A stretch of 64,000 nucleotides of DNA from Clostridiales bacterium (lineage in GTDB: Bacteria; Bacillota; Desulfotomaculia; Desulfotomaculales; VENG01): the NCBI GenBank assembly GCA_021736985.1, contig JAIPEW010000011.1, forward strand, positions 17,512 through 81,511, written 5' to 3'. Shown in pieces: positions 28,473-39,543 of this stretch; the stretch's first letter is position 1, and every line of letters starts with the position of its first letter. The translations under genes and the position numbers were made by a program. The notes beneath the pieces were generated by a model. That model ran no database searches. It was not told where the DNA came from and worked only from the letters and a program-made list of their open reading frames with translations.

Positions 28473-30131
28473 ATGAAAAAATCCGGTGGTAATATTATTG
28501 TTGACTGCCTCCTCGCGGAGGGAGTGGATACCATATTCGGCTACCCCGGGGGAGCAGCTCTTCCTATATACGACGCTTTATTCGATTCAGATATAAAACA
28601 CATTCTTACGCGGCATGAACAGGGAGCTGTTCATGCCGCAGACGGATACGCCAGGGCTTCTGGAAAACCGGGGGTATGCATTGCAACTTCCGGCCCGGGT
28701 GCTACTAACCTGGTTACAGGTATTGCAAATGCATGCATGGACTCTATTCCACTCGTTGCTTTTACGGGCCAGGTTGCAACATCCCTTTTAGGGAAAGATT
28801 CTTTTCAGGAAGCTGATATTACAGGAATAACCTTGCCAATTACCAAGCACAACTATATGGTAAAAGATATAAATGAACTCGGTGATGTTATTAAAGAAGC
28901 TTTTTATATTGCTACAACCGGACGTCCCGGACCGGTGCTGGTAGATATCCCCAAGGATGTTTCCAGCGGCTATACTGAATACGAAGATACAGGACCGGTA
29001 TATCTACCCGGTTATACACCTGTACTTCAACCAGATAGCCAGCAAGTCTCACGGGTCGTTCGCGCAATTGCTGAAGCTGAGCGGCCCGTTATTTATGCTG
29101 GGGGAGGAGTTATAAGCTCCGGTGCCTATAATGAATTAAGGGAACTGGCCGAAAAGACTCTTATACCCGTAACAACTACCTTGATGGGAATGGGGTGTTT
29201 CCCTGGAGATCATCCCCTGTCGCTGGGTATGCTGGGGATGCACGGGAGCAAGTATGCCAACTATGCTGTTAGCGAGAGTGACCTGTTAGTCGGTGTAGGT
29301 GTGCGTTTTGACGACCGGGTTACCGGTAAGCTGGATACATTTGCGCCCAATGCCCGGATAGCCCATTTTGATATAGATCCTGCAGAAATAGGTAAAAATG
29401 TACGCGTAGATTATTCAATTAATGGTGATGCTAAAAATACTCTGCGTGCAGTTATAGACCAGTTAGAAAAAGGTAGCGGAAAACCTTGGAACGGGCAAAT
29501 TGACAGGTGGAAGGAAGATTACCCGCTCGAGTTTGAAAAGAACGGGTCTTTAAAACCGCAGCAGGTAATTAGAGAAATATACAACGTTACAAAAGGCCAG
29601 GCACGAATTGCTACTGAAGTTGGGCAGCACCAGATGTGGGCGGCACATTACTATCATTATTCTCGCCCGCGGACCTTTATTTCCTCGGGTGGACTGGGTA
29701 CCATGGGTTATGGTTTTCCAGCTTCTTTAGGGGTGCAGGCAGCCTGCCCCGGGGAAGCAGTCTTTGATATTGCCGGCGACGGTAGCTTCCAGATGAATAC
29801 CCAGGAGCTTATGACCGCAGTTAATTATAATTTGCCGGTAAAAATAGCTATATTGAATAACGGTTACCTGGGAATGGTGCGGCAGTGGCAGGAACTTTTC
29901 TTTGATAGGCGTTATTCATATACTGAAATAGCCAACCCGGACTTTGTCAAGTTGGCCGAGGCATACGGAGCCGTAGGAATGAGGATTACTGATTCTTCCG
30001 GAGTAAGGCCCGCCCTGGAGCAGGCACTGGAAATTGACCGGCCGGTAGTAATGGATTTTATCATTGAAAGAGAAGAAAATGTATATCCCATGGTGCCGCC
30101 GGGCGAGGCAATTAATAATATGCTGGGATAA
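28473..30131 (+). CDS. ilvB: Acetolactate synthase large subunit (canonical copy)
   Basis: 552 residues, ThDP enzyme. N-terminal GYPGGAALPIYDALF and catalytic Glu in [16 protein letters not shown]-terminal ThDP/Mg motif AGDGSFQMN...NNGYLGM, followed by MVRQWQELFF with the Trp that favours 2-ketobutyrate over pyruvate as second substrate. So this copy should make both acetolactate and acetohydroxybutyrate. CCGGAGGTG precedes the ATG. It is followed 14 bases later by its regulatory subunit. Confidence 0.96.
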   Translation: MKKSGGNIIVDCLLAEGVDTIFGYPGGAALPIYDALFDSDIKHILTRHEQGAVHAADGYARASGKPGVCIATSGPGATNLVTGIANACMDSIPLVAFTGQVATSLLGKDSFQEADITGITLPITKHNYMVKDINELGDVIKEAFYIATTGRPGPVLVDIPKDVSSGYTEYEDTGPVYLPGYTPVLQPDSQQVSRVVRAIAEAERPVIYAGGGVISSGAYNELRELAEKTLIPVTTTLMGMGCFPGDHPLSLGMLGMHGSKYANYAVSESDLLVGVGVRFDDRVTGKLDTFAPNARIAHFDIDPAEIGKNVRVDYSINGDAKNTLRAVIDQLEKGSGKPWNGQIDRWKEDYPLEFEKNGSLKPQQVIREIYNVTKGQARIATEVGQHQMWAAHYYHYSRPRTFISSGGLGTMGYGFPASLGVQAACPGEAVFDIAGDGSFQMNTQELMTAVNYNLPVKIAILNNGYLGMVRQWQELFFDRRYSYTEIANPDFVKLAEAYGAVGMRITDSSGVRPALEQALEIDRPVVMDFIIEREENVYPMVPPGEAINNMLG

Positions 30132-30145
30132 CGGGAGGTCTCTTT

Positions 30146-30673
30146 ATGCGTCATACTTTGGCGGTTTTAGTTGAAAATAATCCTGGGGTTCTAGCCCGTG
30201 TTTCTTCGCTCTTCAGCAGAAGAGGTTATAACATTGACAGCCTGGCGGTAGGCAGGACCGATGATCCTGCCGTATCCCGCATGACCATTGTAGTAGAGGG
30301 AGATGCCCGGGTTTTAGAGCAGGTGAATAAACAGCTGCACAAGTTAGTTGACATAATTAAAATAAGCGACATTACTGCAGATGAGTTTGTTGACCGGGAA
30401 TTAGTGTTGATCAAAGTTAATGCCGATCCGTCTATACGTGGGGAAGTTATGCAGATAGCCGATGTGTTCAGGGCCCGGATAGTAGACCTGGGGCAAAACA
30501 CCATTACCCTGGAATGCACGGGCAACGGGGGGAAGGTTAATGCATTTGAAGAAGCAGTAAAGCCTTATTGCATTAAAGAATTAGTAAGAACAGGTAAAAT
30601 TGCTATGTGGAGGGGAGCTAAGTATACAGGTTTTCCTGGCAGCAGCAATAAAACTAATAAGGAGGATGAATAA
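30146..30673 (+). CDS. ilvN: Acetolactate synthase small (regulatory) subunit
   Basis: 175 residues. N-terminal ACT domain starts [29 protein letters not shown] (about 1-75), followed by the second ACT-like half. It binds valine or another end product and stimulates and regulates the large subunit. ATG with GGGAGG upstream. It is the only small subunit in the window, although there are two large subunits, so it may serve both. Confidence 0.95.
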   Translation: MRHTLAVLVENNPGVLARVSSLFSRRGYNIDSLAVGRTDDPAVSRMTIVVEGDARVLEQVNKQLHKLVDIIKISDITADEFVDRELVLIKVNADPSIRGEVMQIADVFRARIVDLGQNTITLECTGNGGKVNAFEEAVKPYCIKELVRTGKIAMWRGAKYTGFPGSSNKTNKEDE

Positions 30674-30674
30674 T

Positions 30675-31661
30675 ATGGCCAAAAAAATCTATTATGATGA
30701 AGATGCAAATTTAGCACTATTGCAGGATAAAACAATTGCTGTCATGGGTTACGGCAGCCAGGGACACGCACAGGCACTAAACTTAAAGGAAAGCGGGCTT
30801 GACGTGGTAGTCGGGCTTAGAAAAGGAAGTTCCAGCCGGGAAAAAGCTGAATCCAACGGTCTAAAAGTGATGGATGTCAGTGCTGCAGCCGAGAGTGCAG
30901 ACATTATCCAGATACTGGTACCAGATGAGCTGCAGCCTCAAATATATGAAAAAGAAATAAAACCGTATTTAAAACCGGGTAAGTCAATAATGTTCAGCCA
31001 CGGCTTTAATATTCACTTTGGCCAGATTGAACCGCCCGGGGATGTAGATGTTTTCATGGTAGCTCCCAAGAGCCCCGGGCACCTGGTGCGTCGCATGTAT
31101 GAAGAAGGCAAGGGTGTTCCCGGCCTGGTTGCAGTACATCAAGATGCCACGGGCAAGGCCATGGAGTTGGGCATGGCTTATGCTAAGGGAATTGGCTGCA
31201 CAAGGGCAGGACTTTTTGAAACTACTTTCAGGGAAGAAACCGAAACTGACTTATTTGGAGAGCAGGCTGTACTGTGCGGCGGTGTAAGCGAACTAATTAA
31301 AGCAGGTTTTGAAACGCTAGTTAACGCCGGTTATGCTCCCGAAATGGCTTATTTCGAGTGCATGCATGAATTGAAGTTAATCGTAGACCTCATTCACGAG
31401 GGCGGCCTGAGCTACATGCGCTATTCCATTAGTAATACTGCTGAGTACGGCGATTACATGTCTGGAAAGAGAATTGTCGACGATGAAGTAAAAAGCCATA
31501 TGAAAGAAGTTTTGGAAGAAATACAAAACGGTGAATTTGCAAGAAAGTGGATATCAGAGAACCAGGCTAACCGTCCTGTATTCAAAACCCTGCGTAAAAA
31601 AGGGCAGGAGGAAGAAGTAGAAAAGATTGGGGCGGAATTGCGTAAAATGATGCCTTGGTAG
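30675..31661 (+). CDS. ilvC: Ketol-acid reductoisomerase
   Basis: 328 residues, class I length, from ATG 30675 which has GGAGGATG directly upstream; the frame is open further 5' inside ilvN but without a start signal. Rossmann motif [17 protein letters not shown], Mg-site helices [18 protein letters not shown] and [12 protein letters not shown]. It isomerises and reduces acetolactate and acetohydroxybutyrate. The residues after the second beta strand ([11 protein letters not shown]) look NADPH-specific. The start is one base after the ilvN stop. Confidence 0.97.
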   Translation: MAKKIYYDEDANLALLQDKTIAVMGYGSQGHAQALNLKESGLDVVVGLRKGSSSREKAESNGLKVMDVSAAAESADIIQILVPDELQPQIYEKEIKPYLKPGKSIMFSHGFNIHFGQIEPPGDVDVFMVAPKSPGHLVRRMYEEGKGVPGLVAVHQDATGKAMELGMAYAKGIGCTRAGLFETTFREETETDLFGEQAVLCGGVSELIKAGFETLVNAGYAPEMAYFECMHELKLIVDLIHEGGLSYMRYSISNTAEYGDYMSGKRIVDDEVKSHMKEVLEEIQNGEFARKWISENQANRPVFKTLRKKGQEEEVEKIGAELRKMMPW

Positions 31662-31688
31662 GCGTCTGCTAAAAGGGGGTCATCACCT

Positions 31689-33356
31689 GTGAAAATTACA
31701 GCGGCAGAAGCTCTTGTACGATGCTTGGAAAATGAACAGGTGGAAGTTGTATTTGGATATCCAGGCGGTGCTATATTACCGGTTTACGACATGCTTTACG
31801 ATTCAGGAATGAGACATGTGCTGGCCCGGCACGAGCAGGGAGCGGTTCATGCTGCCGACGGCTATGCACGGGTGTCAGGCCGGGTAGGAGTGTGCATGGC
31901 TACTTCCGGGCCCGGTGCTACCAACCTTGTAACCGGTATAGCCAATGCTTACATGGATTCTGTCCCCATGGTATTGTTCACCGGCCAGGTGCCCACTACC
32001 ATGGTAGGAACCGATTCATTTCAAGAAGTTGATATTACAGGAATCAGCATGCCCGTGACCAAGCACAATTACTTGATCAAAGAAGCCCGCCAGCTTCCTC
32101 AAATTATAAAAAATGCTTTTCACATTGCTTCTACGGGCAGGCCGGGTCCGGTGCTTATAGATATTCCCAAGGATGTAGCTGAATCCGAGATTTATTTTGA
32201 ATACCCGTCTCAAGTAAAACTATGGGGATACAGTCCTACTTACCGGGGGCACCCGCAGAAGATTAACGAGGCAGTAAGTGCAATTCAACAGAGCAAGCGC
32301 CCGGTGATCTACGCCGGCGGGGGGATTTTAAACAGCGGGGCCCTGGAAGACCTGCGTAATTTTGCAGAGATTATAAATGCCCCGGTTACCAATACTTTTA
32401 TGGGACTTTCCAGTTTTTCTGGAAGCCATCCCCTGTACCTGGGGATGCTGGGGCTGCACGGCAGCCGTTATGCAAACCGGGCGATAAGCGAGTGCGATCT
32501 TTTGATTGCCCTCGGGGCCCGTTTTGATGACCGGGTAACCGGAAAAATAGCCGAGTTTGCTCCCCATGCAAAAGTGATTCACGCGGATATTGACCCGGCA
32601 GAGATAGGGAAAAATGTGCTGGTAGATATACCCATTGTAGGAGATGTAAAGAGAATACTGCGGGCTTTTAATGCACGTCTTGAGCCCAGGGAAAACAAGG
32701 AATGGGTAGAGACAGTACAGCAGTGGAAAAAAGACTATCCCGTAACTTATAAACAAGATGATAATATGCTCAAACCCCAGTATGTTATTGAAAAGATTTA
32801 TGAACATACAGGGGGAAACGCTACCATAGCCACGGATGTTGGACAGCACCAGATGTGGGTAGCACAATTCTATTCTTTTAACCGCCCTCGGGGCTTGGTT
32901 TCATCCGGCGGCCTGGGATGCATGGGCTTTGGCCTGCCTTCTGCCATGGGTGCCCAGATAGGTATTCCAGGGGAACAGGTGGCACTGGTGACCAGCGAAG
33001 GAAGTTTTCAAATGACCATGCAGGAAATGGCAACGATAGTTGAACAAAACCTGCCTGTTAAGATTTTCATATTAAACAATGACAGCCTGGGAATGGTGCG
33101 CCAGCTACAGGAAGTATACTGCAACAAGCGTTACATGGCTACGAACCTGAAGTTCGTACCTGATTTTGAAGTCTTTGCCCGTGCTTACGGTGTTTCTGCT
33201 TTCAGTGCGTCTAGCAACGAAGAAGTGGATAAAGTTGTACCCGAGGCTTTTAATACCCCTGGACCGGTAGTAGTTAACTGCAAGGTACACCAGGATGAAA
33301 ATGTCACTCCCATGGTCCTGGCAGGTAAAGGTATAAGCAATGCTATAGATGTTTAA
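31689..33356 (+). CDS. Acetolactate synthase large subunit paralogue with altered active site
   Basis: 555 residues, clearly homologous to the ilvB copy three genes upstream and with the same catalytic Glu segment [15 protein letters not shown]. Two key places differ. The ThDP/Mg motif reads TSEGSFQM where the canonical copy has AGDGSFQM, so the metal-binding Asp is Glu. The Trp of RQWQE is Leu (RQLQE). In known enzymes the Trp sets preference for 2-ketobutyrate, and E. coli AHAS I, which lacks that preference, also has no Trp there. The enzyme may therefore favour acetolactate, or be weak or regulatory. GTG start, GGGGGTCATCACCT upstream. It lies between ilvC and leuA. Confidence 0.9.
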   Translation: MKITAAEALVRCLENEQVEVVFGYPGGAILPVYDMLYDSGMRHVLARHEQGAVHAADGYARVSGRVGVCMATSGPGATNLVTGIANAYMDSVPMVLFTGQVPTTMVGTDSFQEVDITGISMPVTKHNYLIKEARQLPQIIKNAFHIASTGRPGPVLIDIPKDVAESEIYFEYPSQVKLWGYSPTYRGHPQKINEAVSAIQQSKRPVIYAGGGILNSGALEDLRNFAEIINAPVTNTFMGLSSFSGSHPLYLGMLGLHGSRYANRAISECDLLIALGARFDDRVTGKIAEFAPHAKVIHADIDPAEIGKNVLVDIPIVGDVKRILRAFNARLEPRENKEWVETVQQWKKDYPVTYKQDDNMLKPQYVIEKIYEHTGGNATIATDVGQHQMWVAQFYSFNRPRGLVSSGGLGCMGFGLPSAMGAQIGIPGEQVALVTSEGSFQMTMQEMATIVEQNLPVKIFILNNDSLGMVRQLQEVYCNKRYMATNLKFVPDFEVFARAYGVSAFSASSNEEVDKVVPEAFNTPGPVVVNCKVHQDENVTPMVLAGKGISNAIDV

Positions 33357-33370
33357 CGGGGAGGAATATA

Positions 33371-34897
33371 ATGAGCCAGCATGTTTATATATTCGATACA
33401 ACGTTGAGGGATGGAGAACAGTCTCCCGGCGTTAATTTTAACGTAAACGAAAAGCTTGAAATAGCAAAACAGTTGGCCAGGTTGGGCGTGGATATTATAG
33501 AGGCCGGTTTTCCTGTTACTTCCAGGGGTGATTTTGATGCTGTACAGTGTATTGCCAGAGAAGTAAAAGGGGTTACCATAGCCGGCCTGGCCCGCACCAG
33601 CCAGGCTGATATTGACCGGGCATGGGAGGCTGTTCAATATGCAGAACAGCCCCGCATCCACACTTTTATAGCTACTTCAAATGTTCACATGCAGTATAAG
33701 CTGAACATGACTGAAGAACAGGTAATAGATGCTGTAGTCAACGGGGTAAAGCATGCACGCAAGTATACAAGCGACGTGGAGTTCTCAGCGGAAGATGCTT
33801 TTCGGAGCGATATTGACTTTTTATGCCGCGTACTGGAAGCTGCTGTTGCTGCAGGAGCGACTACCGTTAACGTCCCTGATACTGTTGGCTATGCTACTCC
33901 TGACGAGTTTGGCAGGTTTATACACACTATACAGGAGAAAGTAAAAGGCATAGATAAAATTGTTACCAGTATTCACTGCCATGATGATTTAGGCCTGGCC
34001 GTGGCCAATTCTCTGTCAGCCGTGCGGGAAGGTGCCCGCCAGATAGAAGGGACAATAAACGGTATAGGCGAGCGTGCAGGAAATGCTTCTCTCGAAGAAG
34101 TTGTCATGTCCCTGCGTACCCGGCGCAATTTGTACGGCCTGGATACGAGGGTAAATACTGAAGAGATATACCGCACAAGTAAAATGATCAGCAAGTTATC
34201 CGGTATGAATATACAGCACAATAAGGCTATAGTAGGTAAAAATGCCTTTGCCCATGAATCGGGAATACACCAGGACGGAGTTTTAAAAGAAAGAACTACT
34301 TATGAAATAATGAATCCTGCCATGGTGGGAATTACGCATACAAACTTAGTACTGGGTAAGCTCAGCGGCAAACATGCGTTTAAGGACCGGCTGGTAGAAC
34401 TGGGTTATACCCTGGAAGACGAAGATTTGCGCAAGGCCTTTAGCCGATTCAAAGATCTGGCGGACAGAAAAAAACAGATTACAGATGAGGACCTGGAAGC
34501 AATAGTAGAGGAAGAGATACTTACTATTCCGTCAACTTACGAGTTAAGCTATTTACACATCAGTTCCGGAAGTACAGTGGTACCTACTGCTACAGTCGGT
34601 TTGAAATATAACGAAGAAGTATCAGAAGAAGCATCCTGCGGGAACGGGCCCGTAGACGCCATATGTAAGGCTGTAGATAAAATGACCGGCATCAGGTGCC
34701 GCCTGGCCAGCTGGGAGATAGATGCTGTTACTTCCGGTAAGGATGCCCTGGGCGATGTTACCTTGAAAATAACGGTAGACGAAGAAAGGTTTTACCAGGG
34801 CCGCGGAATTAGTACTGATGTCCTGGAAGCCAGTGCCCGTGCCTATGTAAGTGCAGTCAATAAAATGGTATATGAAAAACAGAAGGGTCGGGGATAA
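33371..34897 (+). CDS. leuA: 2-Isopropylmalate synthase
   Basis: 508 residues. DRE-TIM catalytic domain (about 1-270) with [30 protein letters not shown] and [15 protein letters not shown], followed by a linker and a C-terminal LeuA allosteric domain (about 370-505). It condenses acetyl-CoA with 2-ketoisovalerate and is normally inhibited by leucine. GGGGAGGAA precedes the ATG. It is 14 bases after the second ALS subunit, so carbon flow is set by neighbours in one transcript. Confidence 0.96.
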   Translation: MSQHVYIFDTTLRDGEQSPGVNFNVNEKLEIAKQLARLGVDIIEAGFPVTSRGDFDAVQCIAREVKGVTIAGLARTSQADIDRAWEAVQYAEQPRIHTFIATSNVHMQYKLNMTEEQVIDAVVNGVKHARKYTSDVEFSAEDAFRSDIDFLCRVLEAAVAAGATTVNVPDTVGYATPDEFGRFIHTIQEKVKGIDKIVTSIHCHDDLGLAVANSLSAVREGARQIEGTINGIGERAGNASLEEVVMSLRTRRNLYGLDTRVNTEEIYRTSKMISKLSGMNIQHNKAIVGKNAFAHESGIHQDGVLKERTTYEIMNPAMVGITHTNLVLGKLSGKHAFKDRLVELGYTLEDEDLRKAFSRFKDLADRKKQITDEDLEAIVEEEILTIPSTYELSYLHISSGSTVVPTATVGLKYNEEVSEEASCGNGPVDAICKAVDKMTGIRCRLASWEIDAVTSGKDALGDVTLKITVDEERFYQGRGISTDVLEASARAYVSAVNKMVYEKQKGRG

Positions 34898-34901
34898 GAA
34901 C

Positions 34902-36164
34902 ATGGCTATGACCATAACAGAAAAAATAATTGCAGCCCATGCCGGGCGAGACAGTGTAGCGCCCGGCGAACTTGTAAATGCTAAAGTAGACATTGCACTA
35001 GGTAATGATATAACTGCCCCCGTAGCCATCCGGGAATTTGAGAAACTGGATGTAAAAACAGTTTGGGATAAGCACAGGGTAGTGCTGGTACCGGATCACT
35101 TTGTACCCAATAAAGATATACAGTCTGCAGAACAGGCTAAAATGCTGCGAGAATTTTCCCGCAGGCATGAACTGGTCAACTATTTTGAGCTGGGGCGCAT
35201 GGGTATTGAGCACTGCTTGCTGCCCGAACAGGGACTGGTACTGCCGGGCGACTTAATAATTGGCGCTGACAGTCATACTTGTACTTACGGCGCGCTGGGA
35301 GCTTTTTCAACAGGCGTGGGCAGCACGGATTTAGCTGCAGCCATGGCGCTGGGAGAAATATGGCTCAAAGTACCTGCAGCAATAAAGTTTGTGTACAGCG
35401 GCGAGTTATCGCCGTGGGTAGGTGGTAAAGACCTTATTTTATATACTATCGGCAAAATAGGTGTAGACGGGGCCCGCTACCGCTCCATGGAATTCACCGG
35501 GCCCGTGATAGAAGGCCTGGAAATAGATGGCAGGATGACCATGGCCAACATGGCGGTAGAAGCCGGGGCTAAAAACGGTATCATAATTCCTGATGATATT
35601 ACTAAAAATTATGTTACGGGCCGTGCCCGGAGAGAATATGACTTTTTAGACAGCGACCCGGATGCTAACTACGAACAAATTTATGATTTTGACGTTACTA
35701 ACCTTTCACCGCAGGTTGCCCTGCCGCACCTGCCTGAAAATGTAAAGCCGGTAGAAGAGGCCGGTGATATCTCTATCGACCAGGCTGTTATAGGTTCCTG
35801 TACTAACGGGCGCATCTCTGACCTGCGCCAGGCAGCCTCGGTACTAAAAGGCAAAAAGATAGATCCCCGCGTGCGTGCAATAATATTCCCGGGGACCCAG
35901 GAAATTTACCGCCAGGCTGTAAAAGAAGGACTCGTAGAAATATTCATAGATGCCGGTGCAGCCGTGAGCACTCCTACATGCGGCCCCTGCCTGGGAGGTC
36001 ATGCCGGGATACTGGGAGCCGGGGAAAGAGCAATATCAACTACCAACCGTAATTTTGTCGGGCGAATGGGGCATCCCGAAAGTGAAGTATACCTTTCTAA
36101 TCCTGCAGTTGCTGCTGCTTCTGCCGTGGCGGGACGCATAATTCACCCGGGGGAGGTGGCATAA
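34902..36164 (+). CDS. leuC: 3-Isopropylmalate dehydratase large subunit
   Basis: 420 residues from ATG 34902; the frame is open further upstream inside leuA but GGTCGGGGAT before 34902 supports this start. Aconitase-family 4Fe-4S ligands are in IGSCTNGR and [11 protein letters not shown], with [15 protein letters not shown]. This short form is the archaeal/Firmicute type (about 420 residues) that also handles citramalate and homologues. Works with LeuD. Its stop overlaps the leuD start. Confidence 0.95.
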   Translation: MAMTITEKIIAAHAGRDSVAPGELVNAKVDIALGNDITAPVAIREFEKLDVKTVWDKHRVVLVPDHFVPNKDIQSAEQAKMLREFSRRHELVNYFELGRMGIEHCLLPEQGLVLPGDLIIGADSHTCTYGALGAFSTGVGSTDLAAAMALGEIWLKVPAAIKFVYSGELSPWVGGKDLILYTIGKIGVDGARYRSMEFTGPVIEGLEIDGRMTMANMAVEAGAKNGIIIPDDITKNYVTGRARREYDFLDSDPDANYEQIYDFDVTNLSPQVALPHLPENVKPVEEAGDISIDQAVIGSCTNGRISDLRQAASVLKGKKIDPRVRAIIFPGTQEIYRQAVKEGLVEIFIDAGAAVSTPTCGPCLGGHAGILGAGERAISTTNRNFVGRMGHPESEVYLSNPAVAAASAVAGRIIHPGEVA

Positions 36165-36664
36165 TGGAATGCAAAGGTAAGGTATGGAAATTCGGAGAAG
36201 ATATAGATACTGATGCCATAATCCCGGCGCGCTACTTGAATACATCTGACCCGGCTGAGCTGGCCCTTCACTGTATGGAAGATGCCGACCCGGAATTCCC
36301 GGGTAAAGTGCAGCCCGGAGATATAATTGCCGCAGGGAAAAACTTTGGCTGCGGCAGCTCCCGGGAGCATGCTCCCATAGCAATTAAAGCTGCCGGTGTC
36401 AGCTGCGTGATCGCCGGTTCGTTTGCCCGTATATTCTATCGCAATGCCTTTAATATCGGCCTTCCTATATTTGAATGTGCAGAAGCGGCAGATAATATAG
36501 AGGAAAATGATCAAGTAGAAGTTGACATGAAAAGCGGCAGAATTATAAATAAAACGAAGGGAGAGGAATACAGCGCGGTGCCTATTCCTCCCTTTATGCA
36601 GGAAATAATTAATGCCGGCGGGCTAATAAATTATGTTGCCAGGAGGGTGAAGCAAAATGCATAA
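36164..36664 (+). CDS. leuD: 3-Isopropylmalate dehydratase small subunit
   Basis: 166 residues. Swivel domain with the motif [14 protein letters not shown] and an N-terminal [14 protein letters not shown]. It completes the LeuCD dehydratase. ATG at 36164 shares a base with the leuC stop (TAATG), so translation is coupled, fitting the 1:1 complex. Its end overlaps leuB by 8 bases. Confidence 0.96.
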   Translation: MECKGKVWKFGEDIDTDAIIPARYLNTSDPAELALHCMEDADPEFPGKVQPGDIIAAGKNFGCGSSREHAPIAIKAAGVSCVIAGSFARIFYRNAFNIGLPIFECAEAADNIEENDQVEVDMKSGRIINKTKGEEYSAVPIPPFMQEIINAGGLINYVARRVKQNA

Positions 36665-37727
36665 AATAGCTGTGCTGCCCGGAGACGGGGTCGGCCCGGA
36701 GATAACCAGAGAAGCTGTTAAAGTATTGAAAGCTGCAGCTGAAAAATTTGATTTTGAAATTGAAATAAGCGAGGCCCTGGTAGGCGGCGCTGCCTATGAC
36801 CAGACAGGGAATCCCCTGCCCAAAGAAACCGTGGACTGCTGCCTTAACAGCGATGTTGTTTTATTCGGTGCGGTGGGGGGCCCAAAATGGGATGACCTGC
36901 CGTTATACTTGAGGCCCGAGGCAGGGGCACTTTTGCCCCTGCGAAAAAAACTCGGGGTTTATGCAAACTTGCGCCCGGCAAAAATCTTTTCACCGCTTGC
37001 CGGTGCCAGTTCTTTAAAAGATGAAATAGTTAATGGTCTGGATCTTATGGTTGTAAGAGAACTTACCGGGGGAGTCTATTTCGGGCAAAAAACGCGGGAA
37101 AACGTAAAAGATGAGCAGAAAGTAATAGAAACCCTGGAATACTCTACTTCCGAAATTGAAAGAGTTGTACGCGTAGGTTTTGATATGGCCGTGAAAAGAA
37201 ATAAAAAGCTGACTTCGGTGGATAAGGCTAATGTGCTGGAGAGTTCCCGCCTGTGGCGCGAGATAGTAAACTCGCTTGCTCCAGAATACCCGCAGGTAGA
37301 AATTCAGCACATGCTGGTTGATAACTGCGCCATGCAGCTTGTTCGCGATCCACGGCAGTTTGATGTTATTGTAACGGAGAACATGTTTGGTGATATATTA
37401 AGTGATCAGTCTGCTCAGCTTACAGGGTCCATAGGTATGCTGCCTTCAGCAAGTATAGGGGGCAGTACAGGCTTATACGAGCCTATCCACGGGTCTGCCC
37501 CGGACATAGCAGGAAAGGGAAAAGCTAATCCTATTGCTGCAGTACTTTCTGCTGCCATGATGCTGCGCCACGGTTTCGGCCTGGATAAAGCTGCACAGGC
37601 AGTTGACGATGCAGTTTACAGCGTGCTTGAAGCAGGTTATCGTACTGCAGATATAATGGAAAAAGATAAACAAGAAGTAAATACTTCTCAAATGGGAGAC
37701 TTAGTAATTAAGTACCTGGACGCCTGA
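36657..37727 (+). CDS. leuB: 3-Isopropylmalate dehydrogenase
   Basis: 356 residues. Opening [20 protein letters not shown], catalytic Lys/Asp motifs and [21 protein letters not shown]. It oxidises 3-isopropylmalate with NAD+; family members in this context also act on methylmalate from the citramalate route. ATG 36657 with AGGAGGGTG upstream, overlapping leuD. Confidence 0.96.
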   Translation: MHKIAVLPGDGVGPEITREAVKVLKAAAEKFDFEIEISEALVGGAAYDQTGNPLPKETVDCCLNSDVVLFGAVGGPKWDDLPLYLRPEAGALLPLRKKLGVYANLRPAKIFSPLAGASSLKDEIVNGLDLMVVRELTGGVYFGQKTRENVKDEQKVIETLEYSTSEIERVVRVGFDMAVKRNKKLTSVDKANVLESSRLWREIVNSLAPEYPQVEIQHMLVDNCAMQLVRDPRQFDVIVTENMFGDILSDQSAQLTGSIGMLPSASIGGSTGLYEPIHGSAPDIAGKGKANPIAAVLSAAMMLRHGFGLDKAAQAVDDAVYSVLEAGYRTADIMEKDKQEVNTSQMGDLVIKYLDA

Positions 37728-37744
37728 ATCCGGGGGGTAATAAC

Positions 37745-39310
37745 TTGAAAATAGAAATATATGATACTACTTTAAGAGATGGTTCGCAGGGAGAAGGTGT
37801 TTCTTTTTCCGTAGAAGATAAAGTAAAGATCGTCAAAAAGCTGGATGAACTAGGTTTTGATTATATAGAAGGGGGTTGGCCGGGTTCCAACCCCAAGGAT
37901 GTAACTTTTTTTGAGCAGGTTAAAGATGTTCAGCTAAAAAATGCCAGGGTAGCTGCATTTGGAAGTACCCGCAAGCCCGGGGCCAGGCCGGAAGAGGATC
38001 ATAACCTGCAGTGCCTGGCTGCATCCGGGGCCCAAACTGCCACTATTTTTGGCAAGAGCTGGGACTTTCACGTGTACAGTGCCCTGGAAACAACGGAAGA
38101 AGAAAACCTAAAAATGATTGAAGATTCAGTTTCTTACCTGCGCGAAAAAGGATGTACAGTTTTTTATGACGCGGAACATTTTTTTGACGGCTATAAAGCT
38201 AATCCAAAATATGCCCTGACGACTTTAAAAGCTGCACTTAAAGGTGGAGCTGCTAGGATTATTTTATGTGATACAAATGGCGGCACCATGCCCGGGGATA
38301 TTGTTAAGATTATTAATGCAGCGGCAGCTGAAGTAAGTGTACCCCTGGGGATACACTGCCACAATGATTCCGAGCTGGCCGTGGCCAATTCTATGACTGC
38401 AGTTCAAGCAGGAGTATTACAGGTGCAGGGTACTATAAACGGCTACGGTGAGCGCTGCGGTAATGCTAACCTTTGTTCATTGATACCAAATCTAAGTTAT
38501 AAATATGACTATGACACTATACCGCAAAAAAGTATAAAAAGAATGACAGAACTGTCCCGCTTTGTAAGCGAACTGGCTAACATGCATCCTCCGGGCGACC
38601 AGCCTTATGTGGGAGTGAGTGCATTTGCCCACAAAGGTGGAATTCATGTGAGTGCCCTGCAAAAGCACCCGGGTACCTATGAACATATAGACCCGGAATT
38701 AGTCGGCAACAGCCGGAGAGTGCTGGTTTCTGAATTAAGCGGCATGAGTAACCTGTTTTATAAATACCGGGAGTTAAATCTAGAAATGCAGGGTGAGGAA
38801 GGGCGCCGCGTGCTGGAGGAAATAAAAGACCTGGAAAACCAGGGATACCAGTTCGAAGGTGCTGACGGGTCTTTCGACCTGCGCCTGCGCAAGGCTTTTA
38901 AAGGTTACCAGGAGCCTTTCAAGCTGGATAACTTGAGAATTATACTGGAATTCCGTGAAAACCAGCTGTCGTCTGAAGCAGTCATTAAAATGACGGTAGG
39001 AGATAAAGAAGTGCATACAGCTTCCGAGGGGAACGGACCTGTTAACGCGCTGGATAACGCACTGCGCAAGGCCCTTAACGACTTCTTCCCGGAAATAAAA
39101 GATATGCAGCTAACTGACTATAAAGTTCGTGTACTGGACGGGAAAGATGGAACCGGTGCTATAGTCAGGGTATTGGTAGAAACCAGCGACGGTCATAAGA
39201 ACTGGGGAACAGTCGGGGTAAGTACAAACATTATTGAGGCCAGCTGGCAGGCGTTGGTAGACAGCATTGCTTACGGTTTAATAAAAAAAGAAGAAGAGAA
39301 TAATTCATAA
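37745..39310 (+). CDS. cimA: (R)-citramalate synthase
   Basis: 521 residues, DRE-TIM family. YDTTLRDGSQGEGVSFS, GGWPGSNPKD, IHCHNDSELAVANSMTAV, NGYGERCGNANL and a C-terminal LeuA-like regulatory domain (about 390-510). The GSQGEGV and GGWPGSNPKD signatures mark the citramalate synthase branch rather than LeuA. It condenses pyruvate and acetyl-CoA, giving 2-ketobutyrate via LeuCDB and so isoleucine without threonine deaminase. TTG start behind GGGGGGT. Last gene of the operon; a terminator follows. Confidence 0.92.
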   Translation: MKIEIYDTTLRDGSQGEGVSFSVEDKVKIVKKLDELGFDYIEGGWPGSNPKDVTFFEQVKDVQLKNARVAAFGSTRKPGARPEEDHNLQCLAASGAQTATIFGKSWDFHVYSALETTEEENLKMIEDSVSYLREKGCTVFYDAEHFFDGYKANPKYALTTLKAALKGGAARIILCDTNGGTMPGDIVKIINAAAAEVSVPLGIHCHNDSELAVANSMTAVQAGVLQVQGTINGYGERCGNANLCSLIPNLSYKYDYDTIPQKSIKRMTELSRFVSELANMHPPGDQPYVGVSAFAHKGGIHVSALQKHPGTYEHIDPELVGNSRRVLVSELSGMSNLFYKYRELNLEMQGEEGRRVLEEIKDLENQGYQFEGADGSFDLRLRKAFKGYQEPFKLDNLRIILEFRENQLSSEAVIKMTVGDKEVHTASEGNGPVNALDNALRKALNDFFPEIKDMQLTDYKVRVLDGKDGTGAIVRVLVETSDGHKNWGTVGVSTNIIEASWQALVDSIAYGLIKKEEENNS

Positions 39311-39316
39311 TGATAC

Positions 39317-39350
39317 AAACCGGTCGCTTTTCAGGCAGACCGGTTTTTAA
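39317..39350 (+). terminator. Terminator of the ilv-leu-cimA operon
   Basis: AAACCGGTC and GACCGGTTT form a 9-bp stem with a 12-nt loop and T5 on the 3' side. Confidence 0.9.
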
Positions 39351-39543
39351 AATTTTATTAGCAACTGCCGGTAAGCAATTGTAAGTATGTGTCAATGTTT
39401 TGTATTAACTTTTGAGATAGATAAAACATAGTATGATAAAAATAAATTAGTTTGGAAATGTTTAAATTTGACGTTATACTTCGGCTGAGAGTATAATTAG
39501 AAAAGTATGTAATGTATAAGACATGTTTTTCAGGAGGATATTG

